Assembly (NCBI GenBank): GCA_905198865.1
Contig: CAJKEB010000088.1
Coordinates: forward strand, 1-5,009
DNA: 5,009 nucleotides
DNA from: an uncultured Eubacteriales bacterium
Lineage (GTDB): Bacteria; Bacillota; Clostridia; Monoglobales; Monoglobaceae
Direction: 5' to 3'
Shown here: piece by piece, positions 1 to 4,996 of the stretch
How positions within the stretch are numbered: position 1 is the stretch's first letter
How the letters are laid out: each line of letters starts with the position of its first letter
Program-made: the position numbers and the translations under genes
The notes under the pieces: model-generated
What the model was told of the DNA's origin: nothing
The model's input: only the letters and a program-made list of their open reading frames with translations
Databases searched by the model: none

Positions 1-75
1 CCTACCGCAGTTTGCATTACCGCCCATTGCATGGTCGGTGTCCGGCTGCAAGCTTTGCTTGCTGATTTCACTCAT
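1..75 (-). CDS. Alternative: 5' end of an unidentified - strand gene (partial)
   Basis: An ATG at 75-73 on the - strand opens a frame that runs off the left edge without a stop, beginning MSEISKQSLQPDT. The peptide is hydrophilic and most of its codons start with a purine, which is coding-like. Against it, no Shine-Dalgarno sequence precedes the ATG, unlike every firm gene in this window. A terminator hairpin, with a T-rich flank on this strand too, also lies just upstream and leaves little room for a promoter. I cannot name a family. This is mutually exclusive with the + strand reading of the same bases. Confidence 0.2.
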   Translation of the reverse strand, partial: MSEISKQSLQPDTDHAMGGNANCGR

Positions 76-84
76 GAACTATAA
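1..84 (+). CDS. Possible 3' end of an unidentified + strand gene (partial)
   Basis: Frame 1 is open from the window edge to a TAA at 82-84, giving 27 residues that end in LLADFTHEL. The main support is context: a convincing intrinsic terminator in the same orientation begins 20 bp after the stop, as expected for the end of a transcription unit. I do not recognise the protein, and 27 codons without a stop is weak evidence. The opposite strand is also open here (see the - strand entry) and the two calls exclude each other. I prefer this one because of the terminator and because the - strand start has no ribosome site. Confidence 0.3.
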   Translation, partial: PTAVCITAHCMVGVRLQALLADFTHEL

Positions 85-104
85 TTTGTATTACAAAATA
101 AACA

Positions 105-140
105 GATGCTGCGGTGAGTAACGCGGCATCTTATTTTTTT
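105..140 (+). terminator. Rho-independent terminator
   Basis: GATGCTGCG (105-113) pairs with CGCGGCATC (122-130) to give a 9-bp stem with one G-T pair around an 8-base loop. It is followed at once by TTATTTTTTT (131-140). This is a textbook intrinsic terminator for rightward transcription arriving from a gene to the left. The left flank is A-rich, so it may also stop leftward transcripts. It isolates the oxidoreductase gene from upstream transcription. Confidence 0.78.
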
Positions 141-168
141 GTATTTATATTTTCTGCCCGGCAATAAT
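139..168 (+). promoter_or_regulatory. Weak candidate promoter for the FAD/Rieske gene
   Basis: A TTGTAT (139-144) and an AATAAT (163-168) are 18 bp apart, in the only space available between the terminator and the ribosome site. The -35 matches consensus at just three positions, while the -10 matches at five. The -10 overlaps the left arm of the 164-190 palindrome, so a bound repressor would block it. The pairing is an inference; a transcript start around 174-176 would support it. Confidence 0.25.
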
Positions 169-190
169 AATTACAGACTGTAATTATTAT
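164..190. promoter_or_regulatory. 27-bp palindrome, likely operator for the FAD/Rieske gene
   Basis: ATAATAATTACAG (164-176) and its exact reverse complement CTGTAATTATTAT (178-190) flank a single central A (177). The arms are 13 bp with no mismatch. The site ends one base before the AAAGGTG ribosome site (191-197) of the oxidoreductase and overlaps the candidate -10. Long perfect dyads at this position are typical of operators for dimeric repressors such as TetR proteins, and a TetR gene lies just beyond the oxidoreductase. In RNA it would form an AU-rich hairpin touching the ribosome site, so a translational role is also possible. I found no second copy in the window. Confidence 0.55.
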
Positions 191-206
191 AAAGGTGTGA
201 TTTATT

Positions 207-1514
207 ATGGCGAAATCCCTGTGGTCGGACAGAGAAACGCTTCCGAAATTCGAGAGCTTGTTCGGTGATAAAAGTACAGATGTGCTTATAATCGGCGGCG
301 GAATCTGCGGCTTGCTCTGTGCTTATTTTTTGCAGCAGGCCGGTATTGATTATATTCTGCTTGAGGGAAAAAGAATTTGCAGCGGAATAACAAAAAACAC
401 CACTGCAAAGATAACCTCTCAGCACGGCTTGATTTATGACCACCTTATCAGGAGCGTCGGAGCAGAAAAAGCAAAGATGTATCTGATGGCAAATCAGCAG
501 GCAATATTTGAGTACGAAAAGCTCTGCTGCAATATTGACTGTGATTTTGAGCGGAAGCCGGCATATGTGTATTCAATGAGTGACAGGCGAAAAATCGAAA
601 GAGAGGTCAAAGCGGTAAATGATTTGGGCTTATCCGCTGAGTTTTGCGAACACCTGCCGCTGCCGTTTAAGACAGAGGGAGCAATAAAGTTTGATAACCA
701 GGCGCAGTTTAATCCGCTTAAATTTATTTCGTCTATTTCCGGCGGTATGAAAATCTATGAGAACTCTTTTGTCAGAGAAATTCGGAATTATACCGCATAT
801 ACCAATTCCGGAAGCGTAAAGGCTGAAAGAATAATTGTTGCCACACACTTTCCGTTTATAAACAATCACGGCAGTTATTTTTTAAAGCTGTATCAGCATA
901 GGTCGTATGTTATAGCATACGAAAATGTATCGGATTTATACGGAAGATTTGACGGAATGTATATTGACGAATCGGACAAAGGGCTGTCCTTCAGAAAGTA
1001 TAATGATTTGATGCTCATCGGCGGAGGAGGTCACAGAACGGGTAAGGAGGGCGGAAACTGGAACGAAATACGGGAGTTTGCAAATTCGCATTACAGCGGT
1101 ATAAGAGAAAAATACGCATGGGCAACACAGGACTGCATGAGCCTTGACGGTATTCCATATATAGGCAGGTATTCAAATAATACCGAGGATATGTATGTCG
1201 CAGCAGGCTTTAACAAGTGGGGAATGACCTCATCAATGGCAGCGGCGCAGATATTGTGTGATATGATAAGAGATAAGGAAAACGAATTTGAAGCGGTATT
1301 TTCGCCAAGCCGAAGCATGTTAAAGCCGCAGCTTTTGGTTAACGGATATGAAGCGGTTAAAAATCTGCTGTCACTCCGACCGAAGCGCTGTCCGCATCTC
1401 GGCTGCGCTCTGGTCTGGAATAAGACAGAACGGAGCTGGGACTGCCCCTGCCACGGTTCGAGGTTTAACGAAAACGGCAGGCTTATTGACAATCCCGCAA
1501 AAAAATCTCTTTAA
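207..1514 (+). CDS. FAD-dependent oxidoreductase with compact C-terminal Rieske [2Fe-2S] domain
   Basis: This is a probable cytoplasmic flavoprotein of the D-amino-acid-oxidase (DAO) fold, in the branch that carries a Rieske cluster at its C terminus (B. subtilis YhfW is a relative). The substrate is unknown. The N terminus has a dinucleotide-binding strand with GGGICG at residues 30-35 and the acidic E53 ending the second strand. The C-terminal FAD region reads DGIPYIGRY (314-322) and AAGFNKWGM (332-340). The Rieske ligands are C395/H397 and C413/H416, separated by 15 residues, with C400 and C415 as the expected disulfide pair. At 435 residues it is shorter than the roughly 500 of full-length relatives: only a short linker precedes the first ligand motif, so the front half of a normal Rieske fold is missing. 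The ATG at 207 follows AAAGGTG by nine bases. The gene is preceded by a terminator and a palindromic operator candidate, and it converges on a TetR gene 19 bp away. No frameshift or missing ligand is seen. Confidence 0.95.
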   Translation: MAKSLWSDRETLPKFESLFGDKSTDVLIIGGGICGLLCAYFLQQAGIDYILLEGKRICSGITKNTTAKITSQHGLIYDHLIRSVGAEKAKMYLMANQQAIFEYEKLCCNIDCDFERKPAYVYSMSDRRKIEREVKAVNDLGLSAEFCEHLPLPFKTEGAIKFDNQAQFNPLKFISSISGGMKIYENSFVREIRNYTAYTNSGSVKAERIIVATHFPFINNHGSYFLKLYQHRSYVIAYENVSDLYGRFDGMYIDESDKGLSFRKYNDLMLIGGGGHRTGKEGGNWNEIREFANSHYSGIREKYAWATQDCMSLDGIPYIGRYSNNTEDMYVAAGFNKWGMTSSMAAAQILCDMIRDKENEFEAVFSPSRSMLKPQLLVNGYEAVKNLLSLRPKRCPHLGCALVWNKTERSWDCPCHGSRFNENGRLIDNPAKKSL

Positions 1515-1533
1515 TAATAAAGGAAAAAGATGT

Positions 1534-2115
1534 TTATGTACGAATGTTTGACGCAGCCATGCCAAAGCCCTTTTGAATTTGATGTGCAAGTGAATCGGCA
1601 AGCTCAGGCGACTCGAATACCTCCTGTGAGTATCGCTGAATAACACCCATAGTACCGCAGGTAATAAAACAATTCTTTATTTCAAAATCCTTTTGGTTTG
1701 TGATTGCGTCAGAGTTTTCACTGATGACGGCTTTGTTCACAGTGCTTGTGATTTTGGGAAGCACTGCGTCGCCGTTTGTAGAATTCAGCATAACCTGCAT
1801 GAGCCTGTCCTCTTTGATGGTATTAATCAGACGGATAAATATAGTGGTAAACTCCGAAATAAGTGTGTTGTAGCTGTATCTGGTGAAAATACCGGCTATT
1901 TCGTCCGCAACTGATTGGGCAAGGCTGTCATAATAGTCAAAAATATCATTGTAGTGAAGATAGAATGTGCTCTTGTTGACGTTTGCATTTCGGCAAAGCT
2001 CGACAATTGAGATTTTATTTATTGATTTGCTTTCAAGCAGGTCGATCATCGCTTCTTTAAGCGCTGCTTCGGTTTTTGTATATCTGATATCATCAGCCGG
2101 TTTTCTTTTTTTCAT
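1534..2115 (-). CDS. TetR/AcrR-family transcriptional regulator
   Basis: This 193-residue protein is a dimeric DNA-binding regulator, usually a repressor released by a small ligand. The N-terminal TetR domain spans roughly residues 12-60. Its helix-turn-helix begins ISIVELCRNANV (35-46) and continues into the recognition helix NKSTFYLHY (47-55), a strong TetR signature. The all-helical C-terminal part resembles the TetR_C_8 group that includes DhaS-like regulators; that assignment is from memory of the pattern and is less certain. The ATG at 2115 follows GGAGGAT (2126-2132) by ten bases. It lies 49 bp downstream of the CNNM/CorC-type gene on the same strand with no clear terminator between, so co-transcription is likely. 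Its 3' end faces the FAD/Rieske gene. The palindrome at 164-190 is a plausible target, by inference only. Confidence 0.94.
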   Translation of the reverse strand: MKKRKPADDIRYTKTEAALKEAMIDLLESKSINKISIVELCRNANVNKSTFYLHYNDIFDYYDSLAQSVADEIAGIFTRYSYNTLISEFTTIFIRLINTIKEDRLMQVMLNSTNGDAVLPKITSTVNKAVISENSDAITNQKDFEIKNCFITCGTMGVIQRYSQEVFESPELADSLAHQIQKGFGMAASNIRT

Positions 2116-2164
2116 ATGTATCTTTATCCTCCGATTATTTGTGCAGGAGCAATCACGGTTCAGG

Positions 2165-3439
2165 TTATCTGTGATTATCCGGATTGTCTGTCAGTTCTGT
2201 TTTCGTAGTGCGGGTCAGAATTATTTCTGACACACGCCTTGCCTCCATTGCTCTGACCGTGATATGAAAATCATTATAATCAAAGCTGTCACCGGTTTCA
2301 GGCATTTTTTCAAGTTTTTCCATCACCCACCCGGAAACGGTATTGGGATCGTCTGCGTCAGGCTCCTCGCCGAATATGTCAAACAGCTCTTCAAGGTCGG
2401 CGGAGCCAAGAACCTTATAGCTGTCATTTGAAAACTTGACGACGCTTTCAACCACTTCATCGTGTTCGTCCCAGATTTCACCGACAAGCTCTTCAAGAAT
2501 ATCTTCAAGTGTGAGTATTCCGTCCGTACCGCCGTATTCGTCAGTCACAACGGCGAAGTGCGTCTTTGACTTCTGAAGAACGCGTATAAGCTCTGATATT
2601 TCCATTGACGGAGATACGTATTTCACAGGCGAAACAATATCACTTATGTCACGGCTTTCGCCCTTTTGAATAATATGAAATAAGTCCTTCTGATGTACAA
2701 CGCCTATAATGTTATCAATTGTGTCACGATAGACCGGGAGACGTGAAAAGCCCGATTCAAGAAACATCTCGATAATTTCTTCGGTCGGCGTTCCTATTTC
2801 AAATGCCTTGACGTCAATTCGCGGCGTCAGTATATCGCTTGCCCTTAAGTCATTAAATTCGATTGCCGACTTGATAAGATCGCTTTCGTCGGAGTCAATT
2901 TCACCGCCGATTTCGGCCTCGTCAACAATGGTTTTGAGTTCTTCTTCGGTTATACCGCGGTTTTCGCCCGAACCGAAGATGCGGTTCAAGAGCTTTTTCC
3001 ACTGTACGAACACAAAGTTAACAGGAGTGAGAATAATCTCCAGAAACCAAATCGGACGAGCTATTGCCATAGCCAATGCTTCCGCATGGTCTTTGGCAAG
3101 GCTCTTGGGTGAAATCTCGCCGAAGATAAGTACAAGTACAGTCATGACCGCAGTTGACAGAGTAACTCCGGCATTGCCGAAATATGCGACAAACAAAACG
3201 GTTGCGATTGATGACGCAAGAATATTTACAATGTTGTTCCCGATGAGGATAGTGGTGAGAAGCTTGTCATAATTTAAAGATAATTTTTCAACAAGAACAG
3301 CTTTTTGATTGCCGTTGTTTGCAAGATTTTTAATTCTGATATTATTAAGTGATGAAAACGCTGTTTCGGTCGCAGAAAAAAACGCCGAACATCCAATGAG
3401 TACCGCCAAAAGTATAATTAACCCGACTGAACTGTCCAT
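2165..3439 (-). CDS. CNNM/CorC-family (hemolysin-like) membrane transporter, DUF21-CBS-CBS-CorC_HlyC
   Basis: This is an integral membrane protein of the family once called hemolysins (TlyC/HlyC). Characterised members include Mg2+ exporters (CorC, B. subtilis/S. aureus MpfA) and the E. coli polyamine-linked PaeA; which substrate this one uses cannot be read from sequence. The N-terminal DUF21 region (about 1-150) has several hydrophobic segments. It also carries the family motifs SATETAFSSLN (22-32), IGNNIVN (66-72) and GEISPKSLA (107-115). A CBS pair follows (about 202-260 and 266-320, the second ending with TLEDILEELVGEI). Such pairs bind nucleotides and gate transport. The C-terminal CorC_HlyC domain is at about 336-412. 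The length of 424 is normal and the protein is intact. The ATG at 3439 is the only good in-frame start, yet it has no ribosome site at normal distance: GAGGAT is 31 bases upstream, across a hairpin. A near-consensus promoter lies at 3509-3537. Confidence 0.96.
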   Translation of the reverse strand: MDSSVGLIILLAVLIGCSAFFSATETAFSSLNNIRIKNLANNGNQKAVLVEKLSLNYDKLLTTILIGNNIVNILASSIATVLFVAYFGNAGVTLSTAVMTVLVLIFGEISPKSLAKDHAEALAMAIARPIWFLEIILTPVNFVFVQWKKLLNRIFGSGENRGITEEELKTIVDEAEIGGEIDSDESDLIKSAIEFNDLRASDILTPRIDVKAFEIGTPTEEIIEMFLESGFSRLPVYRDTIDNIIGVVHQKDLFHIIQKGESRDISDIVSPVKYVSPSMEISELIRVLQKSKTHFAVVTDEYGGTDGILTLEDILEELVGEIWDEHDEVVESVVKFSNDSYKVLGSADLEELFDIFGEEPDADDPNTVSGWVMEKLEKMPETGDSFDYNDFHITVRAMEARRVSEIILTRTTKTELTDNPDNHR

Positions 3440-3476
3440 AAATTTAGTACGCCGTACAAAGACGGCATTAATCCTC
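3440..3476 (-). promoter_or_regulatory. Hairpin-spaced ribosome-binding site of the CNNM/CorC-type gene
   Basis: Reading on the - strand, GAGGAT (3476-3471) is followed by a small hairpin: ATGCCGT (3468-3462) pairs with ACGGCGT (3455-3449) around a 6-base loop, with one G-T pair. The start codon follows at 3439. The linear gap from GAGGAT to ATG is 31 bases. With the 20-base hairpin folded out it is about 11, a workable spacing. No other Shine-Dalgarno sequence is nearer. The ATG inside the hairpin is out of frame with the gene and only two bases from GAGGAT. The functional reading is inference. Confidence 0.42.
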
Positions 3477-3508
3477 GCTTTCTTGATTAAAAATATTTAC
3501 CAACACAA

Positions 3509-3537
3509 ATTATATCATATGAAAATTTATAAGTCAA
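3509..3537 (-). promoter_or_regulatory. Sigma-A type promoter of the CNNM/CorC-type gene
   Basis: On the - strand, TTGACT (3537-3532) and a perfect TATAAT (3514-3509) are separated by exactly 17 bp. A TG one base before the -10 makes it an extended -10 element. The expected transcript start is near 3502, giving a leader of about 63 bases that contains the hairpin-spaced ribosome site. The leader is too short for a known Mg2+ riboswitch. This promoter probably also drives the downstream TetR gene. Confidence 0.85.
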
Positions 3538-3558
3538 TGTGTAAATTTAGATAGTTTT

Positions 3559-3585
3559 TATGGCTGATTTTTAGTATCAGCCATA
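3559..3585 (-). terminator. Hairpin at the 3' end of the YetF/DUF4363 operon (atypical terminator)
   Basis: TATGGCTGAT (3559-3568) and ATCAGCCATA (3576-3585) form a perfect 10-bp stem with a 7-base loop, five bases past the DUF4363 stop codon. Its position suggests that it ends or protects the operon transcript before the next promoter. On the - strand it is followed by AAAAAC rather than a U tract, so it does not fit a standard intrinsic terminator in that direction. On the + strand only TCATTTTAC follows. The role is therefore uncertain; the stem itself is clear. Confidence 0.42.
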
Positions 3586-3590
3586 TCATT

Positions 3591-3971
3591 TTACAAAAGG
3601 CTCTCAACAGACAGGTTTTCAAAATACGGCAGATGCTTTATCATATGACTGAACAAAACAAACTCACCGACAAAATCCTCCTTTGCGCCAATCTGCGCAT
3701 ACTGCTCGCACTGAGAAAGCGAGATTTCTATCTCCTCAGTGACTTCGGCGTCAATCGTCATTCCCACCCAGTTTTGCACATCGTTCCAGGCGTTTTGCAG
3801 CTCTTTTATCTGTTCTTTCAGTATTTCGCTGTCGTCCTCAGCGGCAGCGGTCATAATTATTGAATAAGATTCGTCTACCTTCCGGTCAAGCTCGTTGATT
3901 TTGCCGCGGTGAACAAAGATGAATATAGCCGCCATCAAAACCATTACCAGTGTAGCTATCACACGTTTCAT
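3591..3971 (-). CDS. DUF4363-family membrane-anchored protein
   Basis: This 126-residue protein has one hydrophobic segment at residues 4-20 after a basic MKR start, which reads as an uncleaved signal anchor. The remaining roughly 105 residues, probably outside the membrane, are helical and charged, with a run at about 22-65 likely to be coiled. The spacing of WNDVQNWVG (62-70) and the helical tail match DUF4363, a small family of unknown function found mostly in Clostridia. Family members commonly sit next to DUF421 (YetF) genes, exactly as here: it starts 30 bp after the YetF-type stop. The ATG at 3971 follows AAGGAAGTGAGG (3977-3988), a strong ribosome site. No catalytic residues are evident, so an accessory or scaffold role for YetF is inferred only from linkage. 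Confidence 0.9.
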   Translation of the reverse strand: MKRVIATLVMVLMAAIFIFVHRGKINELDRKVDESYSIIMTAAAEDDSEILKEQIKELQNAWNDVQNWVGMTIDAEVTEEIEISLSQCEQYAQIGAKEDFVGEFVLFSHMIKHLPYFENLSVESLL

Positions 3972-4001
3972 AAAATCCTCACTTCCTTAAACTTATATAA
4001 T

Positions 4002-4688
4002 TTATCTAATATTCTTTCTGTGTTTTTTGATTACTACTGTATGACCGTTTTTGTCTGCCCCCATGTAGAATACATCTGAAATCCGATGAATCCCCTCCTT
4101 TTTTAGTCTGTCTTTTATCCAGCCACGGGTCAGGTTAAGCCGCTTCAAGTTACTGTTAATCACCGAACCGTTGTCGACTACAATATAGCTCATCTCGGTC
4201 TCTTCAGCTTTTATTCCGACATCTGACGGGGTAAGAGGACGGTTGTCCGAGTTCAGTATTACGCTCACGTTTCCGTTGGTCTCCATGACGACATGCTCAA
4301 CCTCTTTAAGCGAAGCTGCACCATTATTTCTGACTTCTTCAAGCAGATCGCCGATACTGAACCGTTGGCTCTCCATTTCCTTTTGATTTATCTCGCCTTC
4401 GCTGTAGAACGTGCTGGGCTTGCCGTACAGTATTGTTCTGATATTGATGTTCTTATAGGCGAGGAATGACAGAACCACCTCAAAGAATAACAATATCGCT
4501 ATTGCGATAACAGCAGTGATAAACGGCTTGCCGGGGTCTATTATCGGGTCTGTTGCTATTTCGGATATGATTATCGTAACGACAAGCTCTGACGGCTCAA
4601 GCTCCGCAATCTGTCGCTTGCCCATTATCCTGAGACATACCACGACAAATGCGTACATTATGGCAATTCTGAGTACAGTAATCAGCAT
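4002..4688 (-). CDS. YetF-family (DUF421) membrane protein
   Basis: This 228-residue protein is close to the 231 or so of B. subtilis YetF. Hydrophobic stretches at about 3-22, 35-48 and 55-78 form the membrane part. They enclose the family motif RIMGKRQIAELEPSELV (20-36). The soluble C-terminal part (about 85-220) has the conserved RFSIGDLLEEVRNNG (109-123) followed by an alternating strand pattern, with SLKEVEHVVMETNGNVSVI (126-144) as the most typical stretch. YetF-like proteins are widespread in sporulating Firmicutes and their biochemical role is not established. The ATG at 4688 follows AAAGGAA (4698-4704) by nine bases; another ATG at 4698 is out of frame. It is first in an operon with the DUF4363 gene. 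The gene is intact, and nothing suggests recent transfer. Confidence 0.95.
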   Translation of the reverse strand: MLITVLRIAIMYAFVVVCLRIMGKRQIAELEPSELVVTIIISEIATDPIIDPGKPFITAVIAIAILLFFEVVLSFLAYKNINIRTILYGKPSTFYSEGEINQKEMESQRFSIGDLLEEVRNNGAASLKEVEHVVMETNGNVSVILNSDNRPLTPSDVGIKAEETEMSYIVVDNGSVINSNLKRLNLTRGWIKDRLKKEGIHRISDVFYMGADKNGHTVVIKKHRKNIR

Positions 4689-4720
4689 TATTTATCATTC
4701 CTTTTTATTTGGTTTTGCTT

Positions 4721-4750
4721 ATTATATCCGTATTTTGAAATATTTATTGA
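4721..4750 (-). promoter_or_regulatory. Candidate promoter of the YetF/DUF4363 operon
   Basis: A perfect TATAAT lies at 4726-4721 on the - strand, 32 bp before the start codon, which is a good distance for a short leader. The -35 is poor: the best option is TCAATA (4750-4745) with an 18-bp spacer, matching consensus at three positions. The flanking DNA is very AT-rich, so a chance -10 cannot be excluded. An activator or alternative sigma factor could compensate for the weak -35. Confidence 0.35.
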
Positions 4751-4826
4751 TATATTTTAATTTACATACCTGCCGCCAGAGGCAGATTTTTGGTTATTCA
4801 GTTATGTTAAATTTTGACGTTTGCGC

Positions 4827-4855
4827 TTTACAGTACGGATTTTGAGTGATATAAT
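4827..4855 (+). promoter_or_regulatory. Rightward sigma-A type promoter with extended -10
   Basis: TTTACA (4827-4832) and a perfect TATAAT (4850-4855) are 17 bp apart, and a TG one base before the -10 adds an extended -10. The expected transcript start is near 4862. It points away from the YetF operon toward the palindromic repeat and the window edge. What it transcribes is unknown: a gene beyond 5009 with a long leader, or a small RNA of at least 100 bases. Confidence 0.65.
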
Positions 4856-4948
4856 TAATATAAAAGATTTAATAATGTTGCATACTGTGACTGCGATTAC
4901 ATCTTTGTTCGCTGTATCATACACAGATTAGGAGTATAAATAACATTT

Positions 4949-4996
4949 GTAGGGGCGGCTATCAGCCGCCCGCGGGCGGATAATATCCGCCCCTAC
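4949..4996. repeat. 48-bp GTAGGGGCGG-type interspersed palindromic repeat
   Basis: The outer arms GTAGGGGCGG (4949-4958) and CCGCCCCTAC (4987-4996) are exact reverse complements. In the centre is a perfect 14-bp palindrome CCGCCCGCGGGCGG (4966-4979), and the two 7-base spacers between are unrelated. The same bases can instead fold as two tandem hairpins with 8-bp stems and 3-base loops (4953-4971 and 4974-4992). The element is strikingly GC-rich against an AT-rich flank. I recall similar GTAGGGGCG...CGCCCCTAC elements, with varying spacers, scattered between genes in clostridial genomes; this is memory, not a search. It is non-coding and may spread passively as a small mobile repeat. Confidence 0.85.

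Noticed and set aside
1091..1492. A 133-codon open frame on the - strand inside the FAD/Rieske gene.
   Set aside because: It lies wholly antisense to a well-supported gene with intact motifs, and its translation resembles no protein family.
1491..1533. A weak CTTTA/TAAAG hairpin followed by a run of seven T on the - strand, considered as the terminator of the TetR transcript.
   Set aside because: The stem is five base pairs, almost all A-T, with an interrupted tract; it is too weak to claim.
2155..2178. A 6-bp AATCAC/GTGATT inverted repeat spanning the transporter stop codon, considered as a terminator before the TetR gene.
   Set aside because: It has a short AT-rich stem, a long loop of about 14 bases and no U tract.
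2214..2231. A 7-bp inverted repeat GTCAGAA/TTCTGAC about 100 bp upstream of the TetR gene, a possible autoregulatory site.
   Set aside because: It lies inside the transporter coding sequence, shares no arm sequence with the 164-190 palindrome, and repeats of this size arise by chance.
2808..3272. A 154-codon open frame on the + strand inside the CNNM/CorC-type gene.
   Set aside because: It is antisense to a firmly assigned gene, has no ribosome site, and its serine-rich translation is typical of a shadow frame.
4770..4793. A CTGCC/GGCAG hairpin followed by ATTTTTGG, resembling a rightward terminator.
   Set aside because: The stem is only five base pairs and no rightward gene lies to its left within reach; it sits between divergent promoters.
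4913..4923. A short TGTAT-C-ATACA palindrome downstream of the rightward promoter, considered as an operator.
   Set aside because: Eleven bases in AT-rich DNA are easily explained by chance, and no partner site was seen.
4875..4931. An 18-codon open frame (MLHTVTAITSLFAVSYTD) downstream of the rightward promoter, whose TAG stop overlaps the AGGAG.
   Set aside because: It has no convincing ribosome site, is very short, and shows no run of regulatory codons typical of attenuator leader peptides.
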